In this document: positions 11,516 through 23,900 of the stretch, piece by piece
Layout of the letters: each line of letters begins with the position of its first letter
Numbering within the stretch: the stretch's first letter is position 1
Translations under genes and position numbers: made by a program
Notes under the pieces: model-generated
The model's input: only the letters and a program-made list of their open reading frames with translations
The model's database searches: none
What the model was told of the DNA's origin: nothing
Assembly (NCBI GenBank): GCA_964023275.1
Contig: OZ029916.1
Coordinates: 43,312,896 to 43,376,895 of the forward strand
DNA from: Norana najaformis
Taxonomy: Eukaryota; Annelida; Clitellata; Crassiclitellata; Hormogastridae
Length of the DNA: 64,000 nucleotides
Direction: 5' to 3'

Positions 11516-11899
11516 AGTGAATTCTTATTGAAAATCACAATCCTTTAGAGAAGCCACGTCGAATTCCAACTGATCAGAGAAACCAGAAGTTAGGCTACGG
11601 TGGGTAAGCGGGTTGAACAAAATGAGAACTGACAGAACGAATCGAACTTGGCAGCGAATTCCAAATTCAAAGTTATTGTTTTCGCAACATATCTGGCAAC
11701 TGCGAACATAACTAGGGAACCAGAAAATCGCCTCTAACTCAACGGACGAGGACAATGGCGATAAGCTACAAGCTGGTTTGCGACTCAAAACGGAGAACGT
11801 TAGAACATTAGGATCAAGCACACTTCCGTCCTCGAATTTATCGTCAGCTATAATTTGGACATTCTGGTTGCTGCGCAAATGTAGCATAAATCTGCCACC

Positions 11900-12150
11900 G
11901 ATACTGCATTGTGGGTATCTATACCATCCATCCTGACTATCCTATCCTGACTCCCCGTCTTCCTCTTATCTCTCCGCTCCAATCCCAAACAACACCCACC
12001 ATATGCTGTCTCCCTGCCTGAATTTTGGATCTTGACCTGGAACCGAACCCTTTTTACCTATCCATTTTGTTTTGACTGAGCGCCTGTGAATAAGCTGGTC
12101 CCCGTGACGTGGCTTTCGTTGAGTACTGTAGAAATGTTGGGATTATGATT
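11900..12150 (+). mobile_element. LINE 3'-end copy, CR1-like family
   Basis: 3'-UTR of the LINE best seen at 26222-27680. Shared landmarks are GACCTGGAACCGAACCCTTTT, a GATTTTGTTTTGACTGAGCG-like block and a terminal ATTACGATT-type microsatellite. The copy is severely 5'-truncated, as is normal for LINEs. Confidence 0.75.
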
Positions 12151-13020
12151 ACGATCTGGGCTTGATGCCATCGACCTTCATAACTCCATATTTCATTCTC
12201 TTTTCCTTTAAAAAGTTCATCAGATCCAGATATCTGCAACGTTTTGAATAATTTACATTGGTTTCGTTGAGGTATCAATGCTAGACTGAGGCTACCAGTG
12301 TCTATTTGTACCTTCAACTTTCAGACGTACCTACCTTGCTCATTACCTTGCATATGTCAGGGAGACAAGACAGACAAGGATTTAGTGTATATAGGAGACA
12401 CGAGAGCAAAACTGGATAGTCTTATGGATAACAACACTGCTGACATCGCCTTCAACAAGTATGTGATTTTCACATTCACTCTTGTCTAGATTTATGTTAA
12501 TACTAATGCAAGAATCTTCACAGTTTAGGAATGAGAGAGAGATGGATAGTGTCTAGATATAAGACGGAGCCGTCTGCAATATAATTGCCCACGAACATTA
12601 AGATCTTAAACTCAATGCGTTTTTGCATTGGTACCCAGCGCAGTTCCTGCCATATGAAACTGTATGGATGCTACAATAAGGCCTGCCTTTAAGGTGAAGG
12701 GCGATGCCTGCACATTAGTATACATGAATCGAACAAGCTTTGGTCCATAGTCAATGACAAAATATAAAGTATACCTTTGCATCGGGTCTGCATCCATCTT
12801 TATATGGACGAGGGGGCGACCAGAAAACCCTGAATAATGTACGGAACCACCACTGAAGTCTATTTTCGGAGTCGTAAACTGCCAACAACTGGTTCCTACG
12901 AGCCAGATATGGGCACATCTAGTTTCAAGGTCTGCTAGTGAGTCCGAGTTCCGCTAGTGGAGGAAAACTAACAGATCTGTGTTGAATTGGAGTGTAGAGT
13001 CAAAAGTAATCGTAATCCCG
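12151..13020. other. Sequence between two opposed LINE tails
   Basis: A 61-codon minus-strand frame at 12612-12797 shows no recognisable motif. No gene is supported. The flanking LINE tails point toward each other by chance insertion. Confidence 0.4.
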
Positions 13021-13024
13021 AGAT

Positions 13025-13240
13025 TTATACAACGTCCAACGAAAGTCACGTCACGGGGACCAGCGTAATCACAGGCGCCCAGTCAAAACAAAATCGATAG
13101 GCAAAAGGGTTAGGTTCCAGCTCAAGATCAAAGAGTCAGGCAGAGAGACAGCATGGCAGCAACGGTGGGTGATGTTTGGGATTGTGGTGGAAAGAGGGAT
13201 AAGAGGAAGAAGGGGAGTCAGGATAGGATCTGTGAAAGAG
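13025..13240 (-). mobile_element. LINE 3'-end copy, inverted
   Basis: The reverse complement shows the same tail landmarks (CCTATCGATTTTGTTTTGAC, GGCGCCTG, GGTCCCCGTGACG) ending in GATTACGATTAC. Confidence 0.75.
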
Positions 13241-13826
13241 GAATGTTCTACACTGGAAGTTCCGTAAGAAATAAATAAATCGGAAATAATAGCAGTAATA
13301 TGCTGAATTTGTGTCGTGCTATTTTTAGATTTTTATCAAAACTTCATTACTCGTGTGAGAATTACATACGCTTGGGAAATACCTTGGACGGTGGGTGGAA
13401 TATGTGTGTGGCAGAACCTTTCATGCCACAGAAACCTTGCCTTGTTTATTCTTTTGGGTATGTTGAAATACTATAACCTTGACATCTAAGTTAACCTAAA
13501 CACATTTATAGTCGAAAACGAACGTATGCTGCACATTAGCACTATAAGCGGACTAGTAATCTCGAGCAAATTGCATGTTTTAACTAGCTGATCACATTAT
13601 CTAGGCCTACACTTCAGTAAACTATCATTTGAGAAAATCCGGAGTATTTCAAAAGATTGTTCACTGAGTTTGGTCCTGAAATGACTATACTGGCTTTGAT
13701 TGTATGTATTTCTGAATATACTGCATATTTGTAGGCCTACATATATATATAAATATATATGATATAAAATAAGTAGCATACACGCATGCTTGTCAATCAC
13801 TACTGCTATTAGTACAACAACAACAG

Positions 13827-13875
<49 letters not shown>

Positions 13876-14328
13876 CATTACTACTACTACTACTACTACT
13901 ACTAATCATTCATATACATAGCATTAATTAATTAAATCTCCTCATGAGCGCTGTATATGGAAAAAGATGTCTTCAATTGCAAAAATAAGAGAAAAATAGC
14001 GGAGAGAAGGGTCCACAGAGTCATTGGTAGTGAACTCTATGGACATGGAACAGCGTAATAAAAACTCTCTCGCGAGAGCCATAACAAAGACACCTAAATA
14101 GCAGCATGTTAAGCCAATATTACATTCATTCCTCCGCTGCACGCTGAATAAAGAATTCATTTCAAACCTGTCTTATATTTCACAAAATATTACATTTTGG
14201 TTGTTGGTTAGTATATTTTGATGTGATTAGATTTTGTCAAGCAACTTTAATTGTAACTTTATTTGTGACATTTTCATGCTCGGGAATTTTGTGTAACTGT
14301 AGAATAAATAGAGATTTCAGTTTCGACG
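13241..14328. other. Intergenic stretch with microsatellite
   Basis: Contains the (TAC)n array at 13826-13903 and an AT-rich ATATAT run near 13740. No gene is supported. The end lies directly upstream of the signal-peptide exon at 14329. Confidence 0.45.
13826..13903. repeat. (TAC/ACT)n trinucleotide microsatellite
   Basis: About 25 copies of ACT with one interruption (CCATT). It produces a false polyvaline frame on the minus strand. Confidence 0.95.
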
Positions 14329-15881
14329 ATGCTGTCGCATCTAATTTTGGTTGCACTGTTCGTTCCTTCGATCCAAGGTAAGAAAATTTTGAAGGGTTTC
14401 CTTTATTAAATGACTCCGCAATTACTTGCTTCCGTAATTCAGTTACTTTTCATTTCTCTCCGGAAGTATGAATGGTCACCCCACTATGCGTACTTGTGGC
14501 ACTTGTGTAAAGGGATGGTGAATTGAATCTCGATCGCAACAAGCTTCTCTTCGAGACATAAATCCCGGGCTATCAAGGTTGGTAGCGAGGACCTAAAATG
14601 GGTTGCGTCCGTTTTAACGGAGAGAGAAGATGAAGAATCTTATTTCGTTTAATTAAGCCGCTGGAAACGAACAATGTCCGTGGGCTTATCAAGGGTTTGA
14701 AATTAGAGGAGGTTAAAAGATAGTGGATTAAAGACTGTGGTGATTAAATAATTATGCAAACTTTTAGTTCGCCAAATTTGGAAGAGGCCAACGTCCATAA
14801 CAATCCATTTTGAATCCACTACTAGGATCGATGTTATGCGGCCGCTTCAGAAAAATGCAGTACATCTATTACAGATGTATAAAATGATGTGCTAAAGTAC
14901 ATTTGTTGAAATAAGCAAGTAAACTGAACATAATTCTTGTTTTAAATCAGAAAATCTATTTTGTTCGCTTTGGCTAACGATGGATTTTATAATGCCCTTC
15001 TTCAGCATGCATATTAGACCCCATCGACGAAGTCAAAATGTGTGGTTCTACAACATTGGCATTGGTCAGTCTAACGAAGTAAACAAGAGAGGTTGGACGC
15101 TGAAAACGCTTCATACTCTTGTCACTGAATTTAATGAATCTGACGTAAGTTACATGAATCGATAAAGTTCTCTCCTACTATAAATACTTGTGTAGTGGTT
15201 GCCAGTGTTTGTACAATTGGGGTAAATAATCCGTGCAGTCTTTTAAAATGAACAGCTGAAGATCTCAACCTATGGATGTCTTTTTAACCAAGTAGAAGCT
15301 CTGAAGTGTTGAGCAAAGTGAATTTTAAACTCCTCTGGCTTTTGAGGGTTCCTAACAGATGAATTTCGGCTGCCAGAATGTTCTGAAAGTCTTATAATTT
15401 CATGGATAACGTAATGGCTGTTAATTGTAGATGTTGATTGTGCAAAATTTCTTTTTATAGACACTTTATCGGCCAGTGAAAATTTAGGAATGTTAGTAGA
15501 GCAGGAAAGGAGGAATGTTACATGGATAAACTGTAGATTGAAAAGTTTGATACCTTATCCTTTCAGGCGATAATTGATTACCTAAAGATGGATATTGAGG
15601 AAAACGAGTGGACATCACTAGTTACAATGCTCTCAGAAGGCACCATGCCCAAAGTGAAGCAATTCGGAATAGAAGTGCATATGGCCGAAGTCGACGCAGT
15701 CAGCCTGTTTCGGAAATATACGCTGCTGAAGCGACTGGAAGATTTTGGCTTTAGAAGATGGTTCTACGCTCCAAATTATTATGGCATGAAGAGAACAAAA
15801 AACGGTTTCAGAAGTTGTTGTTACGAAATGACTTATATTAACGTCAACTACTTGAAAATTAAAAACGGCACAAGTCCGTAG
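14329..15881 (+). CDS. METTL24-like (Methyltransf_22) short secreted protein, 3 exons
   Basis: Proposed exons are 14329-14377 (MLSHLILVALFVPSIQ, signal-peptide-like; donor GTAAGA, phase 1), 14951-15144 (acceptor AAATCAG; donor GTAAGT, phase 0) and 15567-15881 (acceptor CTTTCAG, phase 0, TAG stop). Phases agree at both junctions. The last two exons match the METTL24-type domain: HRRSQNVWFYNIGIG, GWTLKTLHTLV, IDYLKMDIEENEW, VKQFGIEVHM and LLKRLEDFGFRRW. The total is about 185 residues, shorter than the family. The usual upstream SAM-binding segment is absent, and exon 2's first residues look like a frame-shifted relic of it (YFVRFG in another frame). So this may be a truncated non-enzymatic protein or a decaying gene. 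The joining of exon 1 is inferred from phase and spacing. Confidence 0.6.
14490..14645 (+). repeat. Old copy of tRNA-derived SINE family 1
   Basis: Lies in the first intron of the METTL24-like gene. Diverged matches to the SINE body are AAATCCCGGGCTA, ACCTAAAATGGGTTGCG, CGTTTTAACGG and GATGAAGAATCT. Compare the well-preserved copies near 36.9, 47.8 and 63.7 kb. Confidence 0.55.
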
Positions 15882-16439
15882 TTTTTTGCATGAAGGAAAA
15901 TCAAGCATTCTTAGAATTACAGGTCCTTGTTTAAAGTGTTTGGGAGTTAAGATAGCATAAAAGCGAATATCAGTTTACAAGCTACAGCGTAGAATATTGA
16001 CAATGCTTTTACGACCTTTTGCAGTATGTCTTTATGTTATAAAACGACTTTAAATATGTTAAGCTTTTAATATTTGCAGTTTATGAGATTGATTGGCATA
16101 TTGAAAATGAGTGGAAACGGCTATACCATAGAAATGACAAATGTAACGTATTTCTCAACCCATGATGTCGGAGAAAGTGATCAGCTGTAATGTTTTAAAG
16201 TAGTGACTTTTAAATTTACTGGCTTACATGATGTCATTTATGTGATCACAATCATTGTTTATATCGTATTTTACACATTAGCCTAATTTCACAGTTTTTA
16301 TGGAAAATATAACTACAACTGAGCTTTGCATGTTTTATTTTTATGTAATTATTGACGTGGCTATAATTTGTAACATCCTGGCCTCTGGCAAATTTGTCCG
16401 TGTCCCATTATTTATTTGAACAATAGAAGATTATTAGGC
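15882..16439. other. 3' flank of METTL24-like gene, nothing recognised
   Basis: AT-rich, with no ORF or repeat that I can name and no clean AATAAA close to the stop. Confidence 0.4.
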
Positions 16440-16965
16440 CTAGTGCTAAAAGTTTAGTAGTCGTGAAAATGTTCTAGGTGGTCCATGGGCTGTTGGTAAG
16501 AAGTTCTTAAAAACATCAGAAGAGAAACAGTTTGTTTCCTCTTCATTTAAGCAAAACGAAAAATTCACGGCTTTCAAAAGACCTGTAACGATAAAATGAT
16601 ACAATTTATCGTAATCTTTGTTCACTTCCCAAATACGGAGATAGAACTTGAACAATTTTTTCAACCTTGCACTAAGCAATGTAAATGTTTATTCTGACAG
16701 CTTCTTACCACAAAAACCTTTCTCCACACTCTCTAGGTGTCAAATTAAACTTCTTCAGAACGTGTTTTTGAAGCGATCGTCGAAAGTCAAAACTGGTATA
16801 ATTCAAACAAGTCAAACAATTGTTGCTTTCGGAATTATTAGAGGAAACAGTAAAGTAACTTCAAGTTGTTTTTAACATCCAAACTGTGCAATTAATTCTC
16901 TACTGTCTCAAAATACAATAGAATTTGATAAATCGAAATAAATCTTTGACAAAACATTGTTTTTT
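16440..16965 (+). repeat. Unclassified repeat, paired with 37150-37690
   Basis: Direct, diverged similarity to 37150-37690: aligned blocks around CAATTTTTTCAACC, GTATAATTCAAACAAGTCAA, CAAACTGTGCAA/CCAAACTGTAAA and TCTACTGTCTCAAAATAC. No coding potential on either side. Probably a non-autonomous element of unknown class. Confidence 0.5.
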
Positions 16966-17129
16966 GAAATCCCAGTCATCTTCCTTTTCGATATCAGTGA
17001 CTGCTATTCTTCAGATGTTTTAAGGAATGTTCTGGGGCCACGTTCGCATTTCTGTTCTACCTTTCTTCCTCTTCTTGTCCTCGCATCCTTTCCTTTGTTT
17101 AAACTTTCGTCCATAAGACTCTTTGTGGT

Positions 17130-18935
17130 ACAAATCAAACATTCAGAAATTACAAAGAATTCAGAACGCCTTGGCTAGACTCATAACTAATAGACAAGTC
17201 TACGTTAAAGTATGAGCAAATAACCCATGTGCTTTAACTCTGCACTGGCTTCCTGTTTTAACTTGGGGATTATAGTATATAAAAAATTGAACTTAGGTCA
17301 ACCACAGTACTTAATAAGGAAATCCTTTCGAAATTCCCATCTGTTTCTAACCTGTCTTTCATAGCAAAATTGACTAAACGCATTCTATTATTCCGGATTA
17401 ATGACTGTTCAACTGAGTGGTGACTCCTTATGCCAAGTCATATTAGATTTACCAAGCGGCACTGAAATGAAGTCCTGCTCAATTCTCTCTACAGTAAGCT
17501 TCTTTCTGCCAGCAGTTATCATCAGTTTTCTAGCCTCTGCCGCCTCGACATTTCAACAGCTTATAGACACCGTTGATCACAAAATCTTACTCCAAAGACC
17601 TTCAGTATGATTCAGTATTGATTTATTCTGACACTTTCTTCTCGGGATACCATTCTATCTCTCCTCCCGCTCTTTCTCTGATAAAATATTGGAAAACTAA
17701 TCCCAATCTCACCCACTCACTTGTGGAGTTTTCTAAGACCGTGCCCTTGTGTTTTTATTGTTTTACATTTACATTACCCCGCTTACCTCGCTCACTAGGG
17801 CATTTTCAGTTAATTATCACCTTTCGGCCAACCAAACCCACTTTTCACCTCTTTCTCTCTGAACTGTTTCACTGATTCTATTAATCATCTTGATAATGCT
17901 GTAACCGAAATAATCTCCCCAGGGATGACATCGAAGCTCTTGTGCCTGAACCCATCCAAAACTGAAGAGAAACTAACTTGCCTACTGAGCAACTCAATAC
18001 AATTATTCACATCTCTTTCTCCCTTAATCTGGACTCTACCTCGACCCATACATTTACTACTAACTCTTCAAATCTGTAATAAAGGTGCCATTTGTTACCA
18101 AATAGTCACCTTTTCCCGCTGTGTCATCCATCTTTCTCGCTCTTCTCAAGTACATCTGTGACCTTCGTGGAATCCGTTTGACTGCAAAACTGTATCCACA
18201 TAGTGCATACTAAACAAGTTCACTGCAATTCACTCTTTTTGATTATAGACACAATCCAAACCAACATTCTCTAACCTATCTAGAAAGCTCTCGATTGTGC
18301 TGCCACTAAATCGCCAAAGCATCATCAGATCACTGCTTTTCTGAAATCTGTACTGGCTCAAACTAACTGAACGAATAGTGCAAATCATATACTTATACAT
18401 ATACACTTATCTACAACTCACTCCAATCCTACGAATGATCCTATCTTCGTCAGTTATTTACAACCCAGCAACCCCTTTCAACCGCCACCTGTTCCGCCCT
18501 AACTCACCTTTGCCCTCACGTCACCTTGCCATTAAGATTTTGTAATCTTTGTATAGCTCAAGATTCTCCACCTGTCTGAACTAAACTTTCGCCAGAATCA
18601 CAGCAGCTATGTGATCCATCCTACTAACTCACCAACTCGCACACCTTTCATTCTCTTCGCGAGTCTCTCGTTCAAAACTGAAAACATTCTTCTTTAGTAA
18701 ATCCTACCATGATTCTTCATCTTCTCCTTATCTCTCTCGCCGTTCCAGTTCCTAGCACCACCAACCGCAGCCGTCTGACTGCCTACCTGCCAGACCCGTG
18801 GATGTCGACCTGATACCTTACTTCATCTTATATGCATACTGAATTTGTTTTGGTTAAGCGCCTATGAAATAAGTTTTTCCCGCGAGTTAGATTTCTTGGA
18901 CGTGGAAGAAATCTTGAGACCACGATTATGATTAA
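17130..18935 (+). mobile_element. CR1-like LINE fragments in tandem
   Basis: 17130-17400 encodes KLQRIQNALARLITNRQ and, after a stop, TLHWLPV, the C-terminal block of a CR1/L2-like ORF2. From about 17530 a second copy runs through LIDTVDHKILL (reverse transcriptase), later thumb and C-terminal blocks in broken frames, then the 3'-UTR with GACTGCCTACCTGCC, TTTGTTTTGGTTAAGCGCC and an ATTATGATTA tail ending near 18935. It is riddled with stops and is inactive. Confidence 0.75.
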
Positions 18936-19276
18936 GATACATTTACCAAATGACCTTGAGCTGATACCGGGCATATCCCGCTTGCAAAATTACAACATAT
19001 TATAGGCACAACTTCAGCTAATTTATCTGTTTTAGTAAAATTTAAAAAGTCACACAAGATAGTTTTTATTCCTTTTCTTGCTTAAATTTTTACATATTAG
19101 ACAGCTAATAAGAATCGGATCTCCCTAAGGCTTGAGGTTTGACTTGCGAACAACATAAGGGTACCATTAATTCAAACAATGTATCATCAATATTTACAGT
19201 TTTGGCGTAAACAACGAACCAGTAAACTACTCTAATGTCTTTCTTACATATTTATCAATTCGTCTGTTTAGTATTT
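18936..19276. other. 3' flank of sulfotransferase gene
   Basis: AT-rich; contains a minus-strand AATAAA at 19065-19070 and nothing else recognised. Confidence 0.4.
19065..19070 (-). terminator. Possible polyadenylation signal of sulfotransferase
   Basis: Minus-strand AATAAA about 207 bp beyond the sulfotransferase stop. Motif only. Confidence 0.3.
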
Positions 19277-20937
19277 TTATAGGTCGTATTTGGTAATGCT
19301 GTACAGTTCTCTGCAGTTTTTAATAATTTTCTTGTTTTCACGAAAAGTCAGGAATCGTTTCCATTTAGTTGAGGTACTGACTGATTTATTTCCTGACCAA
19401 GATCCGATCCGCTTTTGCCACCAAACGGCCTCAGTAGGATTTGCAGAATTAACAAATTTGTAGATTTGGCTTGTAAAAACCTTTACATTTTTTACCACAT
19501 CTTCGTAAATTACTTCATATATTTTTCCTGGATATCTTTGCTGCAACTCTGAACTTAGTCTGATATCTCTAAGGACAGTGCCACATAACAGCTTTGCTTC
19601 CCTCAACATAGTACTTCCATTTTTTCCTCTGAGAGAGTAGTGTCCAAGTCCGCTTGAATCAAATTTTATTCTGGAAAGTACAACTGGGCGTGGATCTCGT
19701 AATAAGTGTATCACCCGGAAGTTTGGTAGCGTGCGTAACAAAGGCTCCATGCTTCTCATTGCTGATCGAACTAGTTTAACAGCACGCATTTTCCGATTTT
19801 CACACAACTTCTTGAAGATATGTGTGCATCTGGTGTCAACGACCTTACGCAACGACTTCCTGCAACTTAAATACTTGCGAAATAAGGGAAATATATCCGT
19901 TCGTTCTTTTCTATAAGTTGCGTTGTTCAACATCATATAGCATTCTTTCAGTCGATCTTCAGATTTCTCTCCGAAACGAATTCCACAGTATGAAGTGGGG
20001 CTGAGTGAATTACATTTGAGCACCATGCTTTTTATAATTGGAGTCTTTATACACTTAGTGTAATTGTTATCGTCTTGGTAGAAGCTGTTGTACAGATATC
20101 GATGAACGAGTAATTCCGTGGGTAAACTGTCGATGTTGCAGAGAAAGATTGCACGCAGATATTCAGAAACTGCTGAAGTTTCTCTTTCTGGAAGTAGCCT
20201 AAATATATTAACCAATGCAATTAATTTATCTTCATACCAATTGCATGGTATTAAAAATAGTTCATACGTATATAGGCAACAACAGTTCATTTTAATAACC
20301 TAGGATTTACTAATAAAGCCAGACAGGAGTGATTTGACGGCACTGAAGGACGTCACTACAAAAGGCCTAGGAAATGGTTACCAGTCGTCAAACTAAATGT
20401 CCTTTTAGGTCCACTTTACAATATCTCTACGGACAGCGCTACAAAAAAGCTTTGCTTCCCTAGACATAGTATTCAGAATTTGTCTCTTGGGCAAGCACTG
20501 TCCATGCACGGGGTCCTAATCTGGCGTAACTGGCAAAAGTGGTGAATGATCCCACCCGACTTGTTTATTGTTCGCTAAAAATAAACATAATTGAAGCTAT
20601 AGGGTGATTATAAAAGGTACATGTACATATTATCTTGAAGTAAAAAGTTTTAAACAAGTGAAAAAAGATTTAAATCAGGTCAAAAATTACAGATATGTCA
20701 GTTTAAGTCAAATGTTAACCTTCTGGATCCGTTTTGGTAATTTGTTATGTCCGACGGAACGTTCCATCCTTGCTTTGTTCCGTACAGAGCCGTATAGAGT
20801 GCGTCCAGAGGTTCAAACATGTAAAACACATCTGGATTCTTGCCAAATAAGTCTCCGAAAAACGAAGATCCACATCGCTGGTAACTTAAAATGGCCACAG
20901 CTACTGGCTGCCGGTCTTCGAAAGGGTGAAAAGGAAC
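19277..20937 (-). CDS. Carbohydrate sulfotransferase (CHST1-type), 2 exons seen
   Basis: A Golgi sulfotransferase that would transfer sulfate from PAPS to a sugar 6-OH. The exon at about 20720-20937 carries the 5'-phosphosulfate loop SYQRCGSSFFGDLF and FYMFEPLDALY. The exon 19277-20198 carries FLCNIDSLPTELLVHR, the 3'-phosphate motif RVIHLLRDPRPVVLSR, and the SLRGKNGS and YEDVVKN blocks. The donor at 20719 (AGAAG|GTTAAC, phase 2) and acceptor at 20199 (ATATTTAG|G) match in phase, giving NGSRR-LLPERETSAVSEYL, as expected for the family. A signal-anchor exon should lie further 5' (higher coordinates), but I could not identify it. The visible 5' exon begins after a possible acceptor (CTTTCTTGGAG) with no ATG. 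Compared with the family only the N-terminal anchor is missing. Confidence 0.8.
20405..20505 (-). pseudogene. Sulfotransferase exon fragment inside its own intron
   Basis: Resembles 19556-19650 of exon 2: ATATCTCTA-GGACAG, AGCTTTGCTTCCCT, ACATAGTA and a GGGCAAGCACTGTCC end. It sits in the 520-bp intron between the two exons, in the same orientation. It is a non-functional partial duplication. Confidence 0.65.
20495..20570 (+). repeat. SINE family 1 body fragment
   Basis: TGCACGGGGTCCTAATCTGG and GGTGAATGATCCCACCCGA match the SINE-1 body. It directly follows the sulfotransferase fragment within the intron. Confidence 0.55.
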
Positions 20938-23900
20938 CTCCAAGAAAGATATATTATTTTTTCATAGAATGGTGGAATAAGGAAACAAGAAGAACAATTG
21001 CTAATTGTTGCTTGTCACACAAGCCAACTATAGCTCAAATAAATGCGCTAGTGAGGCAAGGTAACCGCTGACCTAGTGTATGAGCGCGAAAGAGTTTTAT
21101 AGGTGTTAAGGACATTAATTTCCACACTTAGAATGTACGTCTGAAGGTTAGACTACTTCTGAAGGTTAGAGTACTTCTGAAGGTTAGACTACGTCTTGCA
21201 CGTGAGGTGGTGAAGAGATGTTGTGAGCGGTGGCTGAATCTACAGTAGATCTTCATCCTCAACTACAAGATTTATGTGCTTTACAATTTCAAGATCTTGA
21301 ACTGTAGTTTTCAATCTTGTGTGTATAATTAATATGAATGTGTTTTGTAAGTGTCTATAACGATATGTATTGAATTTTAAAGCTTTCAACAGAGGCAAAG
21401 CTCAAAGTTCTTAACTTTGTTGTTCTGGTGGAAATTATATACATATATATAGTTGTTATAGTCGAGAATGTCAAGTTCGTTTACGTTTATTAAACTTTAG
21501 TTAGCGGGACATATTTCGGTTCGCGAACGTGGCCCCAGAACATTCCTTAATCTTGAAACTATATTCGAAAGTCTGTTCTGGAAGTTTTGGTTGAAATAAT
21601 TTTTGGATACCACGGAGTACGCTTATGATGGTAGTCTACCGGTGTTAACTTCCTCGGTTGAATGGCCAACATTGCAACCTATTTCTTGAGAGCTCAGATG
21701 GAGACTATATGTATGAGAAGATACTTTATAAATGGTCTTCTCGCACTTATGAAGAGAACGCCTATGTGAATATTTATTACTTTTATGTAATAATGTTTAG
21801 AAACAAAAGTAATCGAGAATTGTAAATTATCCAGATGAACCCAAAAAATTCGTTCCGGCCTTGTCCAAGGAAGCATCCTACAGCTCAGGCAGTCATTATA
21901 GCGCAAGAGTTAGATTCGAACCAGATCACTACTGGAGTTAGTGGCATAGCTCATCGAAATTTATCGCTAATCATTAGTATTTCGAGTTATTGCTGGAAAC
22001 TTTATTTTTCAAGAGACATTTTATTTCAAATGCATCGCACCAAAATTAATTTTTTTTTAAATTTTACAGTGCATTTTAACGAAATCGAAGTTTAACTGAT
22101 CTTAAGTTTTGCACCAAAATGCTTGGTACAGTTTGTGCATGCCCATGGACCATCAAAAGAACCACTGGGAGGAGCAAATCTGTCAAAAGATGTGGACTGT
22201 AGGATGATTAGATTAGCAAAAACGTAAATTAGCGAAAAGATGGCGTGTATTCTGGGTGGGGGTTGCGTGCGTCACTGGTAACTCGATCAATCACATCGAT
22301 GAAATTTCAAATCAATTGATTAGCGTTTATGTACAGACGGTTTCCTTAGTGGCACTAAGAGAGCACCTGGAAAGGATATGACCTTCTAATCTACGCATTT
22401 GTAAAGGCTATTTAATGTACGTATCATTCCACATCAGTTTGCTTGTAATCAGGCATTTGTGGCAATATTATGTATGTTTTAAACAGACTTGTAAATAGAG
22501 TGGTTTTCATACGTTCTAATTAACCATCGCGTGCATTCACTTCTTGCTAGTAAAGATGTCATCTGCCGATAGCAGGGAAAGTTAAACGAAGGTTCTAGGG
22601 CACCGTCTCCCAAAGCCTGTGACTTGCCTAAGTACTCTGGGATGCAGGCAGGAGCTTTCGAATTGGTATGGCCTTCGCCTACACTCTGCCCGTAGGGAAG
22701 CTGGGCCCTACTAAACCCTATGTTAGTAAAGGGGTGGCTTTTTCTGTACACTGTTGATCAAGACAGAAATCATTAGCACCGAGAAATGGTGTTAAGGAAC
22801 TGCTGAAGATGTGAATACAGTGACTGTCCAGGGGTTCGAAGCTCTTTAGACTACTCCGCGTTACAATCAACCATCATGTCATTGATCTTACCTCTGCTGC
22901 TTTCATATCAGCTACTATTCAGTGACTGTACAGTTAGTTGTGAATAGCTTTAAGAAAGAAGAAAACGCAAAATTGTCTAACTAGCAGATAGAAGTCATAA
23001 ACAACTTACTACGTGTGAAGGGAAACTATACCGAGTCATGTTCAGCGAAGTTTCGTCAATGTGTTCATTTAGGTGAAAGTCTTTTGATGGAATCTGACCT
23101 GCAAAAATGTTCTAGACTAATCGACCAGTTACAGAAGACTTTAGACAAAATATAAAAATAATATAATTATGAAGTAACTGCCAACACGTACTGGCAACAC
23201 TGGCAATTCTTCAGCTTCCAATCAGTCTTTCTGTAATCACAATCATTTGAAGCGTTCTACGCTTTGGTGTACCCGAACCTACTTCGATTTAACTGATTTC
23301 GGCATATCTGGCTTGGTCTTCGGTTTAACTTCGGTTTTCAAAGATTCCGATCCATTTCTCTGACGCCTTATCCTTCTGCACTGTGCTCGATTTTATTACG
23401 AAGTTAGTCCAGAAACTAAATATCTCTAAAAATGTTAAAACGTGTGTCAGTGATGCCATTATCAGTTACAACATAGTCACACAGTTAATCGTTCGCTTAG
23501 TCCAAACCTGTTTTGACAGTGTTTAAACAGGTTAGGTAAGATAGATGTCGTCGTTCCTGGCACTGAAAAATGTCGTTAAACACTAAAGTTTAAAGCAATG
23601 ATGCACGCATTTGTCTGCAGCTAGGTAGAATACTGCAATGCTAGATAGGATGCCTTACTCTTTTGTGAATTGACCAGCTCCGTTCCATTCTGATACCACT
23701 GTCCGGTTGACTGGTGCAAATGCTAATTTTGGCAATGTTGCCAGATAAACGCGGGACGTCTTTCTTGCTCCCTTCCTGCTTCTATTATAATAAATTGCTC
23801 CTTGGAGAATTCCAATTTCTACATATTACGTGCTACCAGCAGTAATGGTCCTGCGCTCGTTTCAAAGATATTAATAACCATAGTATACCATATAAAGTTC

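Noticed and set aside
12612..12797. 61-codon minus-strand frame that reads like globular protein
   Set aside because: Too short, with no family recognised and no splice partners.
13597..13878. Open frame starting with a polyvaline run
   Set aside because: It is the translation of the (TAC)n microsatellite, with no protein signal outside it.
22479..22751. 90-codon minus-strand frame
   Set aside because: No recognisable domain or neighbouring exon. It may be a repeat fragment but cannot be supported.
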